Positions 24,832 through 35,164 of a stretch of DNA of 64,000 bases are shown here, in pieces (position 1 is the first letter of the stretch; each line of letters starts with the position of its first letter). Location: assembly GCA_022393335.1 (NCBI GenBank), contig JAJEKB010018970.1, positions 1 through 64,000 on the forward strand, read 5' to 3'. Under the pieces are notes generated by a model. It had not been told where the DNA came from. It ran no database searches and worked only from the letters and a program-made list of their open reading frames with translations. Position numbers and translations under genes: made by a program. This DNA is from Macrotrachela quadricornifera. Its lineage: Eukaryota > Rotifera > Eurotatoria > Philodinida > Philodinidae.

Positions 24832-25833
24832 CTATATCTTGTGAGAAGCTAAGAGTCGACAATACCAGTTTTTACATGTTTGGAGAGCTTGTTTTGACAA
24901 TGCAGCTTGCGGCATTACAAGATTAAAGCAGTGAAAACCGCCAGATCATACATGAAGTTCGGCAATACCACCTGCCTGCCAAATGCGTTGAGCATAGTTG
25001 ATAGCCTCGTCACGAAAAATCTCTTCCGAACCGACATCGATAAATGCTGGAGGCAAATTATTAAGATCTTGTGCTCGCGATGGAGCAGCATACGGAGATA
25101 CATTTGAGGCACCTCTTTGATCGCCAAGTAGTGCTGTCCAGGCGAATATATTTGCCTGTCGATTCCACAAACTCATGCCTTCAAATTGATGAGTCGAAAA
25201 GGTTTGGTCACGATCATCAAGCATAGGATAGAGAAGTAGTTGCCCGTGTAATTTAGGTCCACCACGATCACGTGCCATTAACGCAATAGCAGCTGCAAGA
25301 CCTCCTCCTGAAGAAATACCTGCGACACTAACTTGAGATATATCGATACCCAACTCTTGTGCATGTGCAGTAGTCCATAATAATCCAGCATAGCAATCTT
25401 CTGAAGGAGCTGGATGAGGATGCTCGGGCGCAAGACGATATTCAACAGATACAACGACAATATTCAGTTCTACAATCCAATCAAGTAGAAATTGTACAGT
25501 AAGACGATTATTGCCTGCAATCATTCCACCACCATGTGCAAAATAAATACACGGTAATAAGGCATTTGATTTAGTTATTATTGATGCATTAGGGCGGCAT
25601 ATCAAAAGGGAAATTTCAGATGCACCTCGTGGACCAGGTACTTTGCGCTCTTCAATATCAATTTTGCCTTCCATACGTAACTGCTCATTGGTTGGGCTAG
25701 CCGCAAGCATAATCTTTCGTATCATTGGTAATGTTTCGAGAGTAAAAGGACCCATCATTCCTGCACATGCCATTTGTTCCAAAATTGGAAGAAATTCTGC
25801 ATCATAAAATGATTTGTTACGTATGTTAGCCAT
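24832..25833 (-). pseudogene. HSL-type alpha/beta hydrolase with in-frame UGA before the catalytic His
   Basis: The single-exon frame starts at the ATG at 25833 (the codon before is GTG). It carries HGGG at residues 100-103 (oxyanion hole), EYRLAPEHPHPAP, and the nucleophile elbow G172-I-S174-S-G-G, all typical of the hormone-sensitive-lipase/arylacetamide-deacetylase esterase family. Codon 296 (24948-24946) is TGA in AELHV-stop-SGGFHCF. Relatives have AELHVW.GGFHGF, where this His completes the triad. The frame then stays open and family-like (SGGFHCFNLVMPQAAL...) to a TAG at 24832, 333 residues in all. Stopping at TGA would remove the catalytic His and leave no esterase. A TGG-to-TGA change explains it. 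The frame has more GC than its flanks and lacks introns, so horizontal origin is plausible. Confidence 0.82.
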
Positions 25834-26419
25834 CACGTTAATGGTCTATAAACTATAGAGAAGAATATTTTCCCTAATTTGCATTTCTAATTTCTATAAG
25901 GAAAGGATTCATTCCCAATATGTATCATGTTTTAAGTAACAAAAAACTGAATAGTATCATTTAAATTTCTTAACGCATAACGAATAACACATATAGATAA
26001 GGTATACAAATAAAAAAAATTAAATAAAAAATGTAATTAAACGAACAATAACCTATTGTTATCTACAGAATGAATGGATGGAAATGAAAATAAAGGAAAA
26101 ATATAGAAAGTGAACGATAGGAAGGAAAAGATATAGAAGGGAAAAATGTAGAAAAAAGTATATCTAAATAAGATATAGTTGTGCTGATAGGCACACTGCC
26201 CTTACAATACATTAACCTTATTGGATGTCATCGTTGAGTGATATAGACCTTACATGATATAATTATCGTAATTGAGAAACTTTCGTTCTCATTTTGTGTT
26301 CTAATATCTTTCTCGTTTTCTTTTTAGTGTAATCTCGACTGTCCTATCTTCTTTTCTCTTCTCTTTTCTTCCCTTGTGTAACTGAATAATCTAACGTAAC
26401 TACTATCCCATGTACTCGG
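25834..26419. other. Intergenic, no gene seen
   Basis: AT-rich 5' flank of the hydrolase with purine-rich GGAAAGAAATATAGAA words near 26090-26150. No frame is supported. Confidence 0.4.
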
Positions 26420-26660
26420 CTGTGATCAAAATGCGACGCAGTTGCAGTGTAACTGCAATCAAACTGTAACTCGTAATTGCAAAAAATTGCGAAGCAGTTG
26501 CGCGTGACTGCGTCGTAATTTTTCGCGATTAAGCGAAACTGCAATTTTTTTTCGCATTTACGCGTAACTGCGTCGCAATTTTCTGTAATTACGAGCTGCA
26601 GTGCGATCTCAGTTACATTGCAACTGCAATAAGAAAATCGCACTTGTAAGGGATTACGCC
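26420..26660. repeat. Degenerate GTAACTGC/GCAATTTTT word array
   Basis: About 240 bp in which GTAACTGC, GCAGTTACG, TGCGTCGCAATTTT and their reverse complements recur on both strands at irregular spacing. This gives a CpG-rich island of overlapping small palindromes in AT-rich surroundings. A 110-codon minus-strand frame crosses it but has no domain. Its nature is unknown. Confidence 0.6.
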
Positions 26661-26788
26661 CAGTCAATATCAACATATTCTATGCTTACTGATTATCATA
26701 TATTATCACTGTTAATCAGCCATTAATAGAGGTGACTCATTCACTTTCAGTGAGAACCACTGATGAATCATTAGTCAGTAACTGATAT

Positions 26789-27373
26789 GAGCGCCAGAAA
26801 TCCAGACAGGTAGATGTTTTTTGAATAACTTTTGATAGGAACAAGGTAGAGACTTGCGGTTTTCACCAGTCGAAAGAAACAACACTGACGCATCTTTTTC
26901 TCTGATATCGTGCACGATGAAATCATTTAAAATTCCATCATATCTGCGAAAAATTGTAAAATATGCGTGAAAACGGGGTACCATTTCAATGGTATTTTGC
27001 TGTTGATACGTGAATTAGATAGAGGGTGATCAGATCTATATTTTGAGGTATAATTTGAATAGTTATCTTCACATATTTTAAGATAAATCAGATTAGATTT
27101 TCGATTTATTCCTTGAAAAAATATAAATTTCTCTTCAGTCTCAAACAAATTTCCTGATTTTTATAAAAAATTTATCTGAAGGACGAATTATTTTCAAACA
27201 TGTTTTTGTTGCTTTTGAGAAACGGTTGAGCTTGAAATGATTTCGCCTTATACAATATCGCAGGCAAAGATGTCTTGATATTTCTAGTTTAAACTAGTGA
27301 AAACTGCAAGTCTCTATTTTGTTCCTATCAAAAGTTATTCAAAAACTATCCACCTGCCTCAACTTCTGGCGCC
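26789..27373. mobile_element. Foldback/MITE element, 585 bp, GATAT duplication
   Basis: The ends GAGCGCCAGAA and (minus strand) GGCGCCAGAAG start inverted arms of about 100 bp that share TTTTTGAATAACTTTTGATA and GAACAA.GTAGAGACTTGC. GATAT at 26784-26788 and 27374-27378 is a likely 5-bp target duplication. There is no transposase. Arm fragments of the same kind occur at about 8255-8350 and, more distantly, 44085. Confidence 0.7.
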
Positions 27374-27644
27374 GATATTAATTAATAATTGATTCACAGG
27401 CTGATTATTAATTTCCTAGACTGAAAGAATAGAATCTAAAAAACGTAATTCATTTATGTCTGTTCGTCTATCGCTAACCCGGTCAAGATTACCATGGAAA
27501 TATGGTGCAAATGATCACTTAATAACCATAGTACAACTGACCATTCGAAGCTATATTTTGAATATAGTTCAAATAAACATGGAGAAGACTATAACAATCA
27601 TCTGATCACCATGATTTAAATTATTCGACCAAGATTGGTCAAAA

Positions 27645-27739
27645 ATGACGATCATTGTTCAATTATTTATTTCGATTGGATTGTTGTTCAATGCTGCATC
27701 AACAAATAAGTGCTTTAACAATAAATTAGAATTTTATAG
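27645..27739 (+). CDS. Signal-peptide exon of an unidentified gene (partial)
   Basis: The ATG at 27645 opens MTIIVQLFISIGLLFNAAS, a good secretory signal, followed by TNKCFNNKLEFY and a consensus donor GTGAGT at 27740. A diverged inverted copy of this exon and about 100 bp of upstream DNA lies at 29935-30100. I could not place the next exon; the sequence after 27950 runs into a foldback element at 28026. It may be a gene whose body was destroyed, or one whose later exons are too short to recognise. Confidence 0.45.
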
Positions 27740-28025
27740 GTGAGTGTTAACATAAAATTCATATTCTTTGAATAATGTTACCAAAGTTTTTTCGGATAGA
27801 AAGAGCGCTCAAATAATATAATTATCAAAATTCGTATTGTCCTTTACAATATCATTGTAGTTAACGATAAAATATGAACAATTTTTATGTAGAAGAGTAG
27901 CAGTCAAACGGTCATATACATAATAATTCATCATACCAGATGCACAGGATTTTCATATGTGAGCAGTATTTTTCTCACGATTGGGTATCGATATTGATAA
28001 GCATACAAAAAATGCTTATGGAGAG

Positions 28026-28654
28026 CAGGGTTGCCAGATCATCCGAATTTTAAAGTTTTTTCCGAATCGTATTATTTTAAAAAAATTTCATGTTATTATA
28101 TTTTCAGTTGAAAATTTTGAAAGATTTCATCTTGCAGCATCTTTATTTTCCTGTGATCATTCGACAATTTATGTTATTCCGATGAATATGAGGAGAATGG
28201 AGAGAGGATACAGTATGTTATCATCTGAGTCGTCATCGCGGAGGCTTCAGATCATGCATAAGCTAGTCTGAAGTTATGCAGATTTGGGGAAGAACTCTTG
28301 AGATATCAAAATTTTATTATTATCATATCAACTGAAGAGTGATCAAATGTTGTAGAATTATAGAGCATGATATGGGCTATCATTATGTATAGAAAGAAAA
28401 TTTCTTCGAGCCTTACATAAGAAGCCAAAGTGTTGGCGTCACTAGTCTTGGTATGCCCTAAGTAATTCTAATCATGATGAGATATCATATAATATACCTG
28501 CAAAGAACATAATCAAATTTAGAAAGCCTTTTTACCTGAAAAAATCAAACATGAATATCAAATAGCTTGAAAAGTGCTCTCCGAATTTTTTTCGGAATTT
28601 TTCGAAGTCCAGCTAAAAAATTTCGACTTCTAAGATTTTGATCTGGCAATCCTG
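28026..28654. mobile_element. Inverted-terminal element, CAGGGTTGCCAGATC ends
   Basis: CAGGGTTGCCAGATC at the left pairs with CAGGATTGCCAGATC on the minus strand at the right. The arms extend roughly 60-80 bp with CCGAA-rich loops. CAGGGTTGCCA-type termini are widespread in animal DNA transposons. No transposase was recognised inside and no target duplication is clear. Confidence 0.55.
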
Positions 28655-28821
28655 ATTCTAAGTAAAATAAGGTTGATTTTTTAAATGAAATACTGTAAAC
28701 TGATAAATAGCTAAAAAAAATTTTGCTAAGTAAATAAATAGAAATATCCAAGTAAAAAATATAAATGCAAAGTTAGTCCGTTATGAGAATTTTAGTTATT
28801 TTTCGATGTCGCCCTTTTTGT

Positions 28822-29340
28822 CTCATATAGGTATACCTTTTGTAGCAGGAGGTGGTTTGCAAAACTTCAGTCGAATTTTCATACCAATCACATATTTGCA
28901 AATGTATTCCTTGAAAAGTCCGGACAATTGCAAATTCCTTTCGTCTACTTCGAGCCAATGTTTGGCATAGCTAATTTCTATATGCCAAATTGAATGTCTT
29001 TCAATGCATTGAATAATTTCTACTTTTCCCTGTTGTACTTTTGAATCTCGATTCGTGTCAGTCTTTTTCGTACCAGCTGGTATGTGATAATCAGTTAAAT
29101 GTTTTTCTTTAGACGGTAGCTGTAATATTGTGTTTGAAGATTTAGCAAAATAATATGAGTTCGTCCATTTCTTACGTTTAATTGTTGGTTCTAATTAAGA
29201 CACAATTGGATCTGTTTGATCTTGATTGCGAGTGGTGGACCATTTACTTACAGTATCATTAGCAATAGTAAGAAATCTTGCTAATGGATGTCATTCGCTA
29301 AACGTATGTTCGTCTTTGTTCACTTTATTTGTTGTTTTCG
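28822..29340 (-). pseudogene. Unidentified minus-strand coding remnant
   Basis: A long minus-strand stretch without an initiator reads TIKRKKWTNSYYFAKSS..., then VEIIQCIERHSIWHIEISYA and NLQLSGLFKEYICKYVIGMK, ending KPPPATKGIPI before a stop at about 28822. A TAA separates it from an upstream same-frame piece RFLTIANDTVSKWSTT. The composition is protein-like with Trp and Cys present, but I do not recognise the family. It could be a transposase fragment or the body of the gene whose first exon lies inverted at 30000. Confidence 0.4.
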
Positions 29341-29934
29341 ATGAGTTGTTCGTACTTAGTATGAAGTTGTTGTATCCTTCGTAGCAGGAATCAAGAAAAT
29401 TTAACTATTCATTTTCGAAAAAGTCTGTAAATTCTTTTTCCACTTTGCTTCATATCTCCAAAAATAAGAGTGATACACTGCGAAACACGATTTCTGTTTC
29501 ACATAACTATAATATGTCAGCATCATCGCGTATTTCCTTTTTGTTTGCACTCTTTAATTTTTTCTCAAGATCTACACAGTTCCGATCTTCTTACTAATTC
29601 ACTTACTTTTTCTACTAACACAGTTAGTTTTTTTACTGATGCAATTACTTTATTTACTTAATAATTAAATATTTTACTTCTATACTAAATAAAAATCTTA
29701 ACGAAAAATTTAAGTATAGAGCAATACTATCTTCAACTGAGCATTCAATAAATTTATCAAGCGTCTAACTTTTTTACTGAACTTATCTAAATTTTACTTA
29801 ACAAAAATCAACTTAGTACTTATATTTTTACTCAGCAGATAAATATAATTCAATTACTTTTAAGAATACAATTTTTGTTTGTCATAATTTTATGTCTAAA
29901 TTCAGTTGTAAAATTTTAAATTATTGAGAAAACA
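29341..29934. other. AT-rich spacer, no gene seen
   Basis: Low-complexity T-rich DNA with many TTTACTGA/TTTTTACT words and no supported frame. Confidence 0.4.
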
Positions 29935-30000
29935 CCTAGTTATGGATGCAACATTGAACAACAAATTAATCGAAATAGATAATTAAACAATGATCGTCAT
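29935..30000 (-). pseudogene. Inverted, broken copy of the 27645 signal-peptide exon
   Basis: The minus strand from the ATG at 30000 reads MTIIV, then TAA where the intact copy has CAA, then LSISINLLFNVASITR in the same frame. Similarity continues upstream through GGTTTAAATTAATC and ATAACCATAGTTGTGAC. It is a paralogous exon inactivated by a C-to-T nonsense change. Confidence 0.6.
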
Positions 30001-30729
30001 TTTTAACCAGTACTGGTAGATTAATTTAAACCATAATCACGCAGTGATCTTTAAGATCTTCTTTACAACTGTCACAACTATGGTTATCATACGAACACTA
30101 TAACCAAGCTATTCTGTTACACAAAACCAAACTTACTGAATCCACGTTCGCGTATATGAGCAATTATATTGACATCTCTATTGTGTCAATCTAGGGCCAA
30201 GTGAATCGACAATTCATGGACGCTACTTGTTTAATAATTACTGGAACTACCAATCAATAATAAATAAATAATTATTAATAATTACTAGTCAATTAACAGC
30301 TAATTAATAACAAATTACTAGTCAATTCATGATAAATAAATAGTTAATTAATAATAAATTAATCAATCGGTAATCATCGATGTAATGATTAGATATTCGT
30401 ATTGATCATTTAGTACACCCTGGCACTTACCGTTATTCTTTAGAAAAATAAATGAAGTGTCTTCCTCACTGTAAAAAGTAAAAATGAGCTAGACTGTTTG
30501 TGACACCTCCTTTTATATCTCCATGCATCCGTACGAACTACAATGACTACGTCGCAGCAAATATAATCTCGTCATTTTACCACAACTGCAGGCCCTGAGA
30601 CTCAGTTGCTAGAAAAGTTGTGACATGGTATTCATCAATTAGTGACAAATTTTATTTAGAGAAAGACAAGTACAATAAAATATACCAAACATATAGTCTA
30701 GATGTTATTATACAGAGATCAATAATTGT
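30001..30729. other. AT-rich spacer, no gene seen
   Basis: Contains the upstream part of the inverted exon duplication and, at 30230-30400, a run of TTAATAAT/ATAAATAA words. No gene is supported. Confidence 0.4.
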
Positions 30730-32333
30730 TCATTTTTTCTTTGATTTGCTGTTTTTAGCAACTACAAACGATAAGCCTTCTAGTAATTCATCAGGTGGCA
30801 TATCCTTGTTCTAGTAACGAACGTATAATGTCTCAATATGTTTTTGAATAGCTTGAGTTCTTTTTGTTTGTGGACGAGTTGCAAGATCACCTTTCATTTG
30901 AATAAGTAAATGTTCAAATCTATTTTTTTTCACCTTGTATACACCTGATAAATATTCATATATTTGGATGATATTTACATATTCTTGAATTTAGCCGATT
31001 GTGATACCCTATAAGCATATGAACAATAAAAATACTTAAATTCTACCTGATATTATAAACCTTCACAGTTGTTATTGGTGCGCATTTGTATCCCATACAC
31101 ATTCCATCTTTTCATCTCAACTATTTTGATCTATTGGTTCTCGAAATATGTAAATAAAGGTTTAACTAACTTAAATTTTGTTGATGATAATTCAAGAACC
31201 GAATCACACAGATTATCATATGCTTCTATAACTAATTGCATAGGCATAAGTTTTCGATAAATAATTCGAACTTCATTATCATCAGCATATGCACCTGACA
31301 AACCAAGTTGCTGAACGTTGCGATAAATAGTCTGATTATAGTCGAAGAAACATCTACTATGATGACTATTAGGAAACTAAAAAAAAATAACACGATTTCT
31401 TTAGATTAGATTAGAGTGATACATACCTCACTTTTTAGAACTTCTGCAAGATTTTCTTCAAAGTCTGACATGATAGTAGTCGAATTAAATACCATCTTCA
31501 TTTCAGTAGCTTTATCGCATAATCTATTTAATAAAAACTTGTACGTAGACTTTTTTTATCAGGTAAAAGAGCAAAAATACAAGCAAATGCTATCAAATAT
31601 AACAATATAAAAGGGTTTATTTGAAAAAATATTTTATATTTATGTACATTGTTCGTATTTTACTACGTGTATGTAGTCTATTTGACTGAACATTGATGAT
31701 GAACAAGAAAACGTGCCATCCATTAAAATAACTGAACTACTAAATCACAATTCTAGTTGTTTATTTGAAGCGAATACCAACATTTGCATTTTACATTTTA
31801 TTAATTGATTAATCCACCCAAATGGCAAATTTTTAATTGTTTTTGTATAACATTGAGGTAAATCAAATAATTGACTGTCAGGAATAGGAGGTGTTTGTAA
31901 ATGACATGCTTTGTTTAAGGTACTATCTTTAACATAAATTGTTAGATCGTAAATAATAAAATTTTTACTAACTCGATTCTGTTTGAGATGGCAGAGTAGC
32001 AATTGATAATTTTTATAGATCAATTCTTCATGCTTCTTTATCATAGATTTGGGATATAGGCGGTGTTTCAATTATAGCACGTGATTTTACTGCTTGTTTA
32101 GATGTTCGAGTCTGAACTTCTTCAGGTTCAAGTGGATGACAATGATCATCTTTAATTTTTAGCAAATTATCTTCTAGATCAGTATGAACAATTACACCGC
32201 AACATGAATCATTACATCGATAATATTTAGTTGAACTTGTTGTTTTGTTTAATTAAAATATAAAATTGTCTATTACCAACATCATTTTACCTTTTTGCGA
32301 ATAAATAAATAATATTTTATTAGAAAAATTCAT
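30730..32333 (-). pseudogene. Dead MULE transposase with FLYWCH zinc finger
   Basis: The minus strand from the ATG at 32333 reads as a FLYWCH finger: SQKGKMMLVIDNFIF-stop-LNKTTSSTKYYRC...C...H, with a TAA inside. DRVQ-region peptides ending MLVFASNKQLEL follow by 31745. The MULE catalytic domain then appears as MSDFEENLAEVLKSE, an apparent intron near 31380-31430, and FPNSHHSRCFFDYNQTIYRN, followed by QLGLSGAYADDNEVR, KPLFTYFE and RWNVYGIQMRTNNNCEG. The C-terminus is PPDELLEG...SKSKKK-stop at 30730. These are the standard blocks of Mutator-like transposases. Several stops and frameshifts make it non-functional. Inverted termini were not located. Confidence 0.75.
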
Positions 32334-32565
32334 TGTTTTCATTTAAAATAAGCGTAGATACGAAGATATTGATGGATGATGAATAATAAGTATTCATTGT
32401 ATTCACGGTCATCAATATAAGAATGAAAATCTATATATATAAAGAAGAAAGTTTGTCTGTTTGTTTGTCTGTTCGCTTATAACTCACTCCCGGTAAAAGC
32501 TAGCGTCACCAAATTTTGCACAATACTTCTCTAGGTCCTGAGGAAGGTTATGGTTGGATCACCCA

Positions 32566-32610
32566 CCAAGGGTGTGGGTGTGGGTGTGGGGTGGGTGGGG
32601 TGTGGGTGAA
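32566..32610 (+). repeat. Telomere-like TGTGGG run inside the Helitron
   Basis: About 40 bp of GGGTGTGGGTGTGGGTG-type sequence. The same block recurs in the Helitron at 36483-38460 (about 36645-36662 and 36888-36905), so it is part of the element's consensus. TGTGGG is the telomeric repeat reported for the bdelloid Adineta vaga. Whether the resemblance is functional is unknown. Confidence 0.65.
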
Positions 32611-33124
32611 GTCTCATCCAGATAGTGCTGTATTAGCTAACATTGCCAAACTTTCCATGGGTTTCTCTGAGTTCAGAGGCATCTTTAAAGAGTGCTGTTA
32701 CTATTAATAGGAGTAGGGAGAAGGCGTCTGGTTGTAATTTCACTGAAGTTGTATCGCAATGAATTTTGCGTTGATTTTCCAGAAAGTTCGGGAATCTGTT
32801 ATGGTTCTAAGATTAATCGTTTTTTATCGTGGATTCTTTGGTTTAAATTTGAAAATCGGATGTTTCTAATCTATATATATAAAGGGGAAAGTTTGTCTGC
32901 TTATCTGTTTTTTATGCATTTGGACATCGCATGGGTTGAGGGTGCCAAACTTTTCTTGGCATACTCTTAGGTCTTGAGGAAGGTCAAAAGGGATCAGGAT
33001 GACTGGCGAAAGGATTGGGCTGTAATTTCACAACAGGTTATGATACATCACAATTTCCCCCATTTTTTTAAAAACTTCGGGACATATGCTGCCATTGTTA
33101 GAATATCCACCTGTTAGTGTCAGG

Positions 33125-34910
33125 TAGGGGTGCAACGGTGACGATTAATCGGTCGACCGATTAATTGGTGAAGCGGTAATCGGTTGGACCGATTAACCGA
33201 TTAAACGGTGACCGATCAAACCGATTAAGCGATTAACCGGTGAACGATCAAACCGATTAACCGATTAAACGGTAACCGATCAAAACGATTAAACGATCAA
33301 ACGGTAATCGCTTGAACCGATCAAACGATTAAACGGTGACCGATCAAACCGATTAAACGATTAAACGGTAATCGGTTGGACCGATCAACCGATTAAACGG
33401 TAATCGCTTGGACCGATCAAACGATTAAACGGTAACCGATCAAACCGATTAAACGATTAAACGGTAATCGCTTGGACCGATCAAACGGTTAAACGGTAAC
33501 CGATCAAACGGATTAACCGATTGAACCGATTAACCGATTAAATAAAAACCGGTTGGAGCGATCGAACGAAAACAAAATATTGCAATAAGTAGGGCTATTT
33601 GCAAAAATATCATGGAGTTATCTATAGATACTCAACAGCTATCTTATATAAGTATCTATAGGTTCTCGATAGCTTTCATATAGCGGTACTCTTGGGTCCT
33701 CATCTACTATACTATGAGACTACCCTTAGGTCGTCAACTTAGGGATGGCACTATACATCTACTTTACTACTAATTAAGTGCCTAACTACCTATCGTAAAT
33801 TATCAGTTCCTACATCTGCTTTATTATTAGTGAAAAAACGGACCAATCAAATGCCAACAAATTGTAACTTGCTTACTACACGGATAACCGACGACGATTC
33901 TATGAGGACTTTTGTAGAGCATCCCTGATAACCTCAAATTGGCCCGAACAACCCTACGGTCCATCCACATCTTCACTGAGAAAAATCGCCTCAAAATCTG
34001 ATTGGCTGAAACTCATTTGTAATAGCCAATCAGATTTCGAGGCGATTTTTCTCAGTGAAGATGTGGATGGAACATAGGGTTATTCAGGCCAATTTGAGGT
34101 TATCAGGGATGCTCTACAAAAGTCCTCATAGAATCGTCGTCGGTTATCCGTGTAGTAAGCAAGTTACAATTTGTTGGCATTTGATTGGTCCGTTTTTTCA
34201 CTAATAATAAAGCAGATGTAGGAACTGATAATTTACGATAGGTAGTTAGGCACTTAATTAGTAGTAAAGTAGATGTATAGTGCCATCCCTAAGTTGACGA
34301 CCTAAGGGTAGTCTCATAGTAAAGTAGATGAAGACCTACGAATATCCCCATACTATAGTACTCGACGACTCAAGGGTGCCCCCATAGTATAGCAGATGTG
34401 GATCGAAGGATACATCGATAGTGTAGTAGTTGAAGGCTTCTGTGGATATCTCGTCAGCATAGCTTTTGAGAGCCTATAGCTAGTCGTATGGAATGGGCGT
34501 GGAGGATCTATACGTAATCCCATCGTGCTTTTGCGAATAGCGCTATTATAGGCTAGCATGCTTTTAATCGTTTGATCGTTCCAACCGGTTTTCATTTAAT
34601 CGGTTGATCGGTCCAACCGGTTACCGTTTAATCGTTTAATCGGTTTGATCGTTCATCGTTTAATCGTTTGATCGGTTTGATCGTTCACCGTTTAATCGTT
34701 TGATCGGTTTGATCGTTCACCGTTTAATCGTTTGATCGGTTCAAGCGATTATCGTTTAATCGTTTAATCGGTTTGATCGGTTACCGTTTAATCGGTTAAT
34801 CGGTTTGATCGTTCACCGGTTAATCGCTTAATCGGTCCTACCGATTATCGTTTCGGAACGATTAATCGTCTACGGTTAATCGATTATTGATCGTCACCGT
34901 TGCATCCCTA
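33125..34910. mobile_element. Palindromic hAT-type foldback element, 1786 bp
   Basis: The ends TAGGGGTGCAACGGTGACG and (minus strand) TAGGGATGCAACGGTGACG are flanked by perfect 8-bp duplications GTGTCAGG at 33117-33124 and 34911-34918, as in hAT elements. The whole insert is a large inverted repeat centred near 34010. Outer arms (33150-33560 and 34560-34890) are arrays of CGATTAAACGGT/ACCGATCAAAC words. Inner arms (about 33770-34240) are almost perfectly complementary over more than 200 bp per side. There is no reading frame for a transposase. It lies within a Helitron. Confidence 0.88.
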
Positions 34911-35164
34911 GTGTCAGGTTTTTGCACTGGGTATTTGTATAAAATACGGAAATACGCATGAGTTAAGAGAAAGACTGTTACGCCCCCACACTATTTGCTG
35001 AATTATCCGATTTAAAAATGAATATAAGTGTATGCGCGGCGGGATATGTAGTAATAATAGATGAAAATGTCTTAATCAAGCCTTCTATACATCTTCTGTG
35101 GTTTTCTGACATGATAAGTTTCCAGTATGGAGATTTCCCGAGCAACGCCGGGTACTACCGCTAG

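Larger units (their letters stand above)
32430..35164 (+). mobile_element. Helitron (non-autonomous), split by a hAT insertion
   Basis: A TC start, TCTATATATATAAAGAAG, lies at 32430 and a second start of the same kind at 32870. The 3' end has the hairpin CCCG-AGCAACGC-CGGG followed by TACTACCGCTAG ending at 35164, with T next, as expected for insertion between A and T. Without the hAT insert (33125-34910 plus one target copy) it is under 1 kb from 32430. No Rep/helicase is present. The 32430 start may belong to a truncated older copy whose 3' end was lost when the second inserted. Confidence 0.72.

Noticed and set aside
26344..26676. 110-codon minus-strand frame
   Set aside because: Produced by the repetitive GTAACTGC word cluster; no domain.
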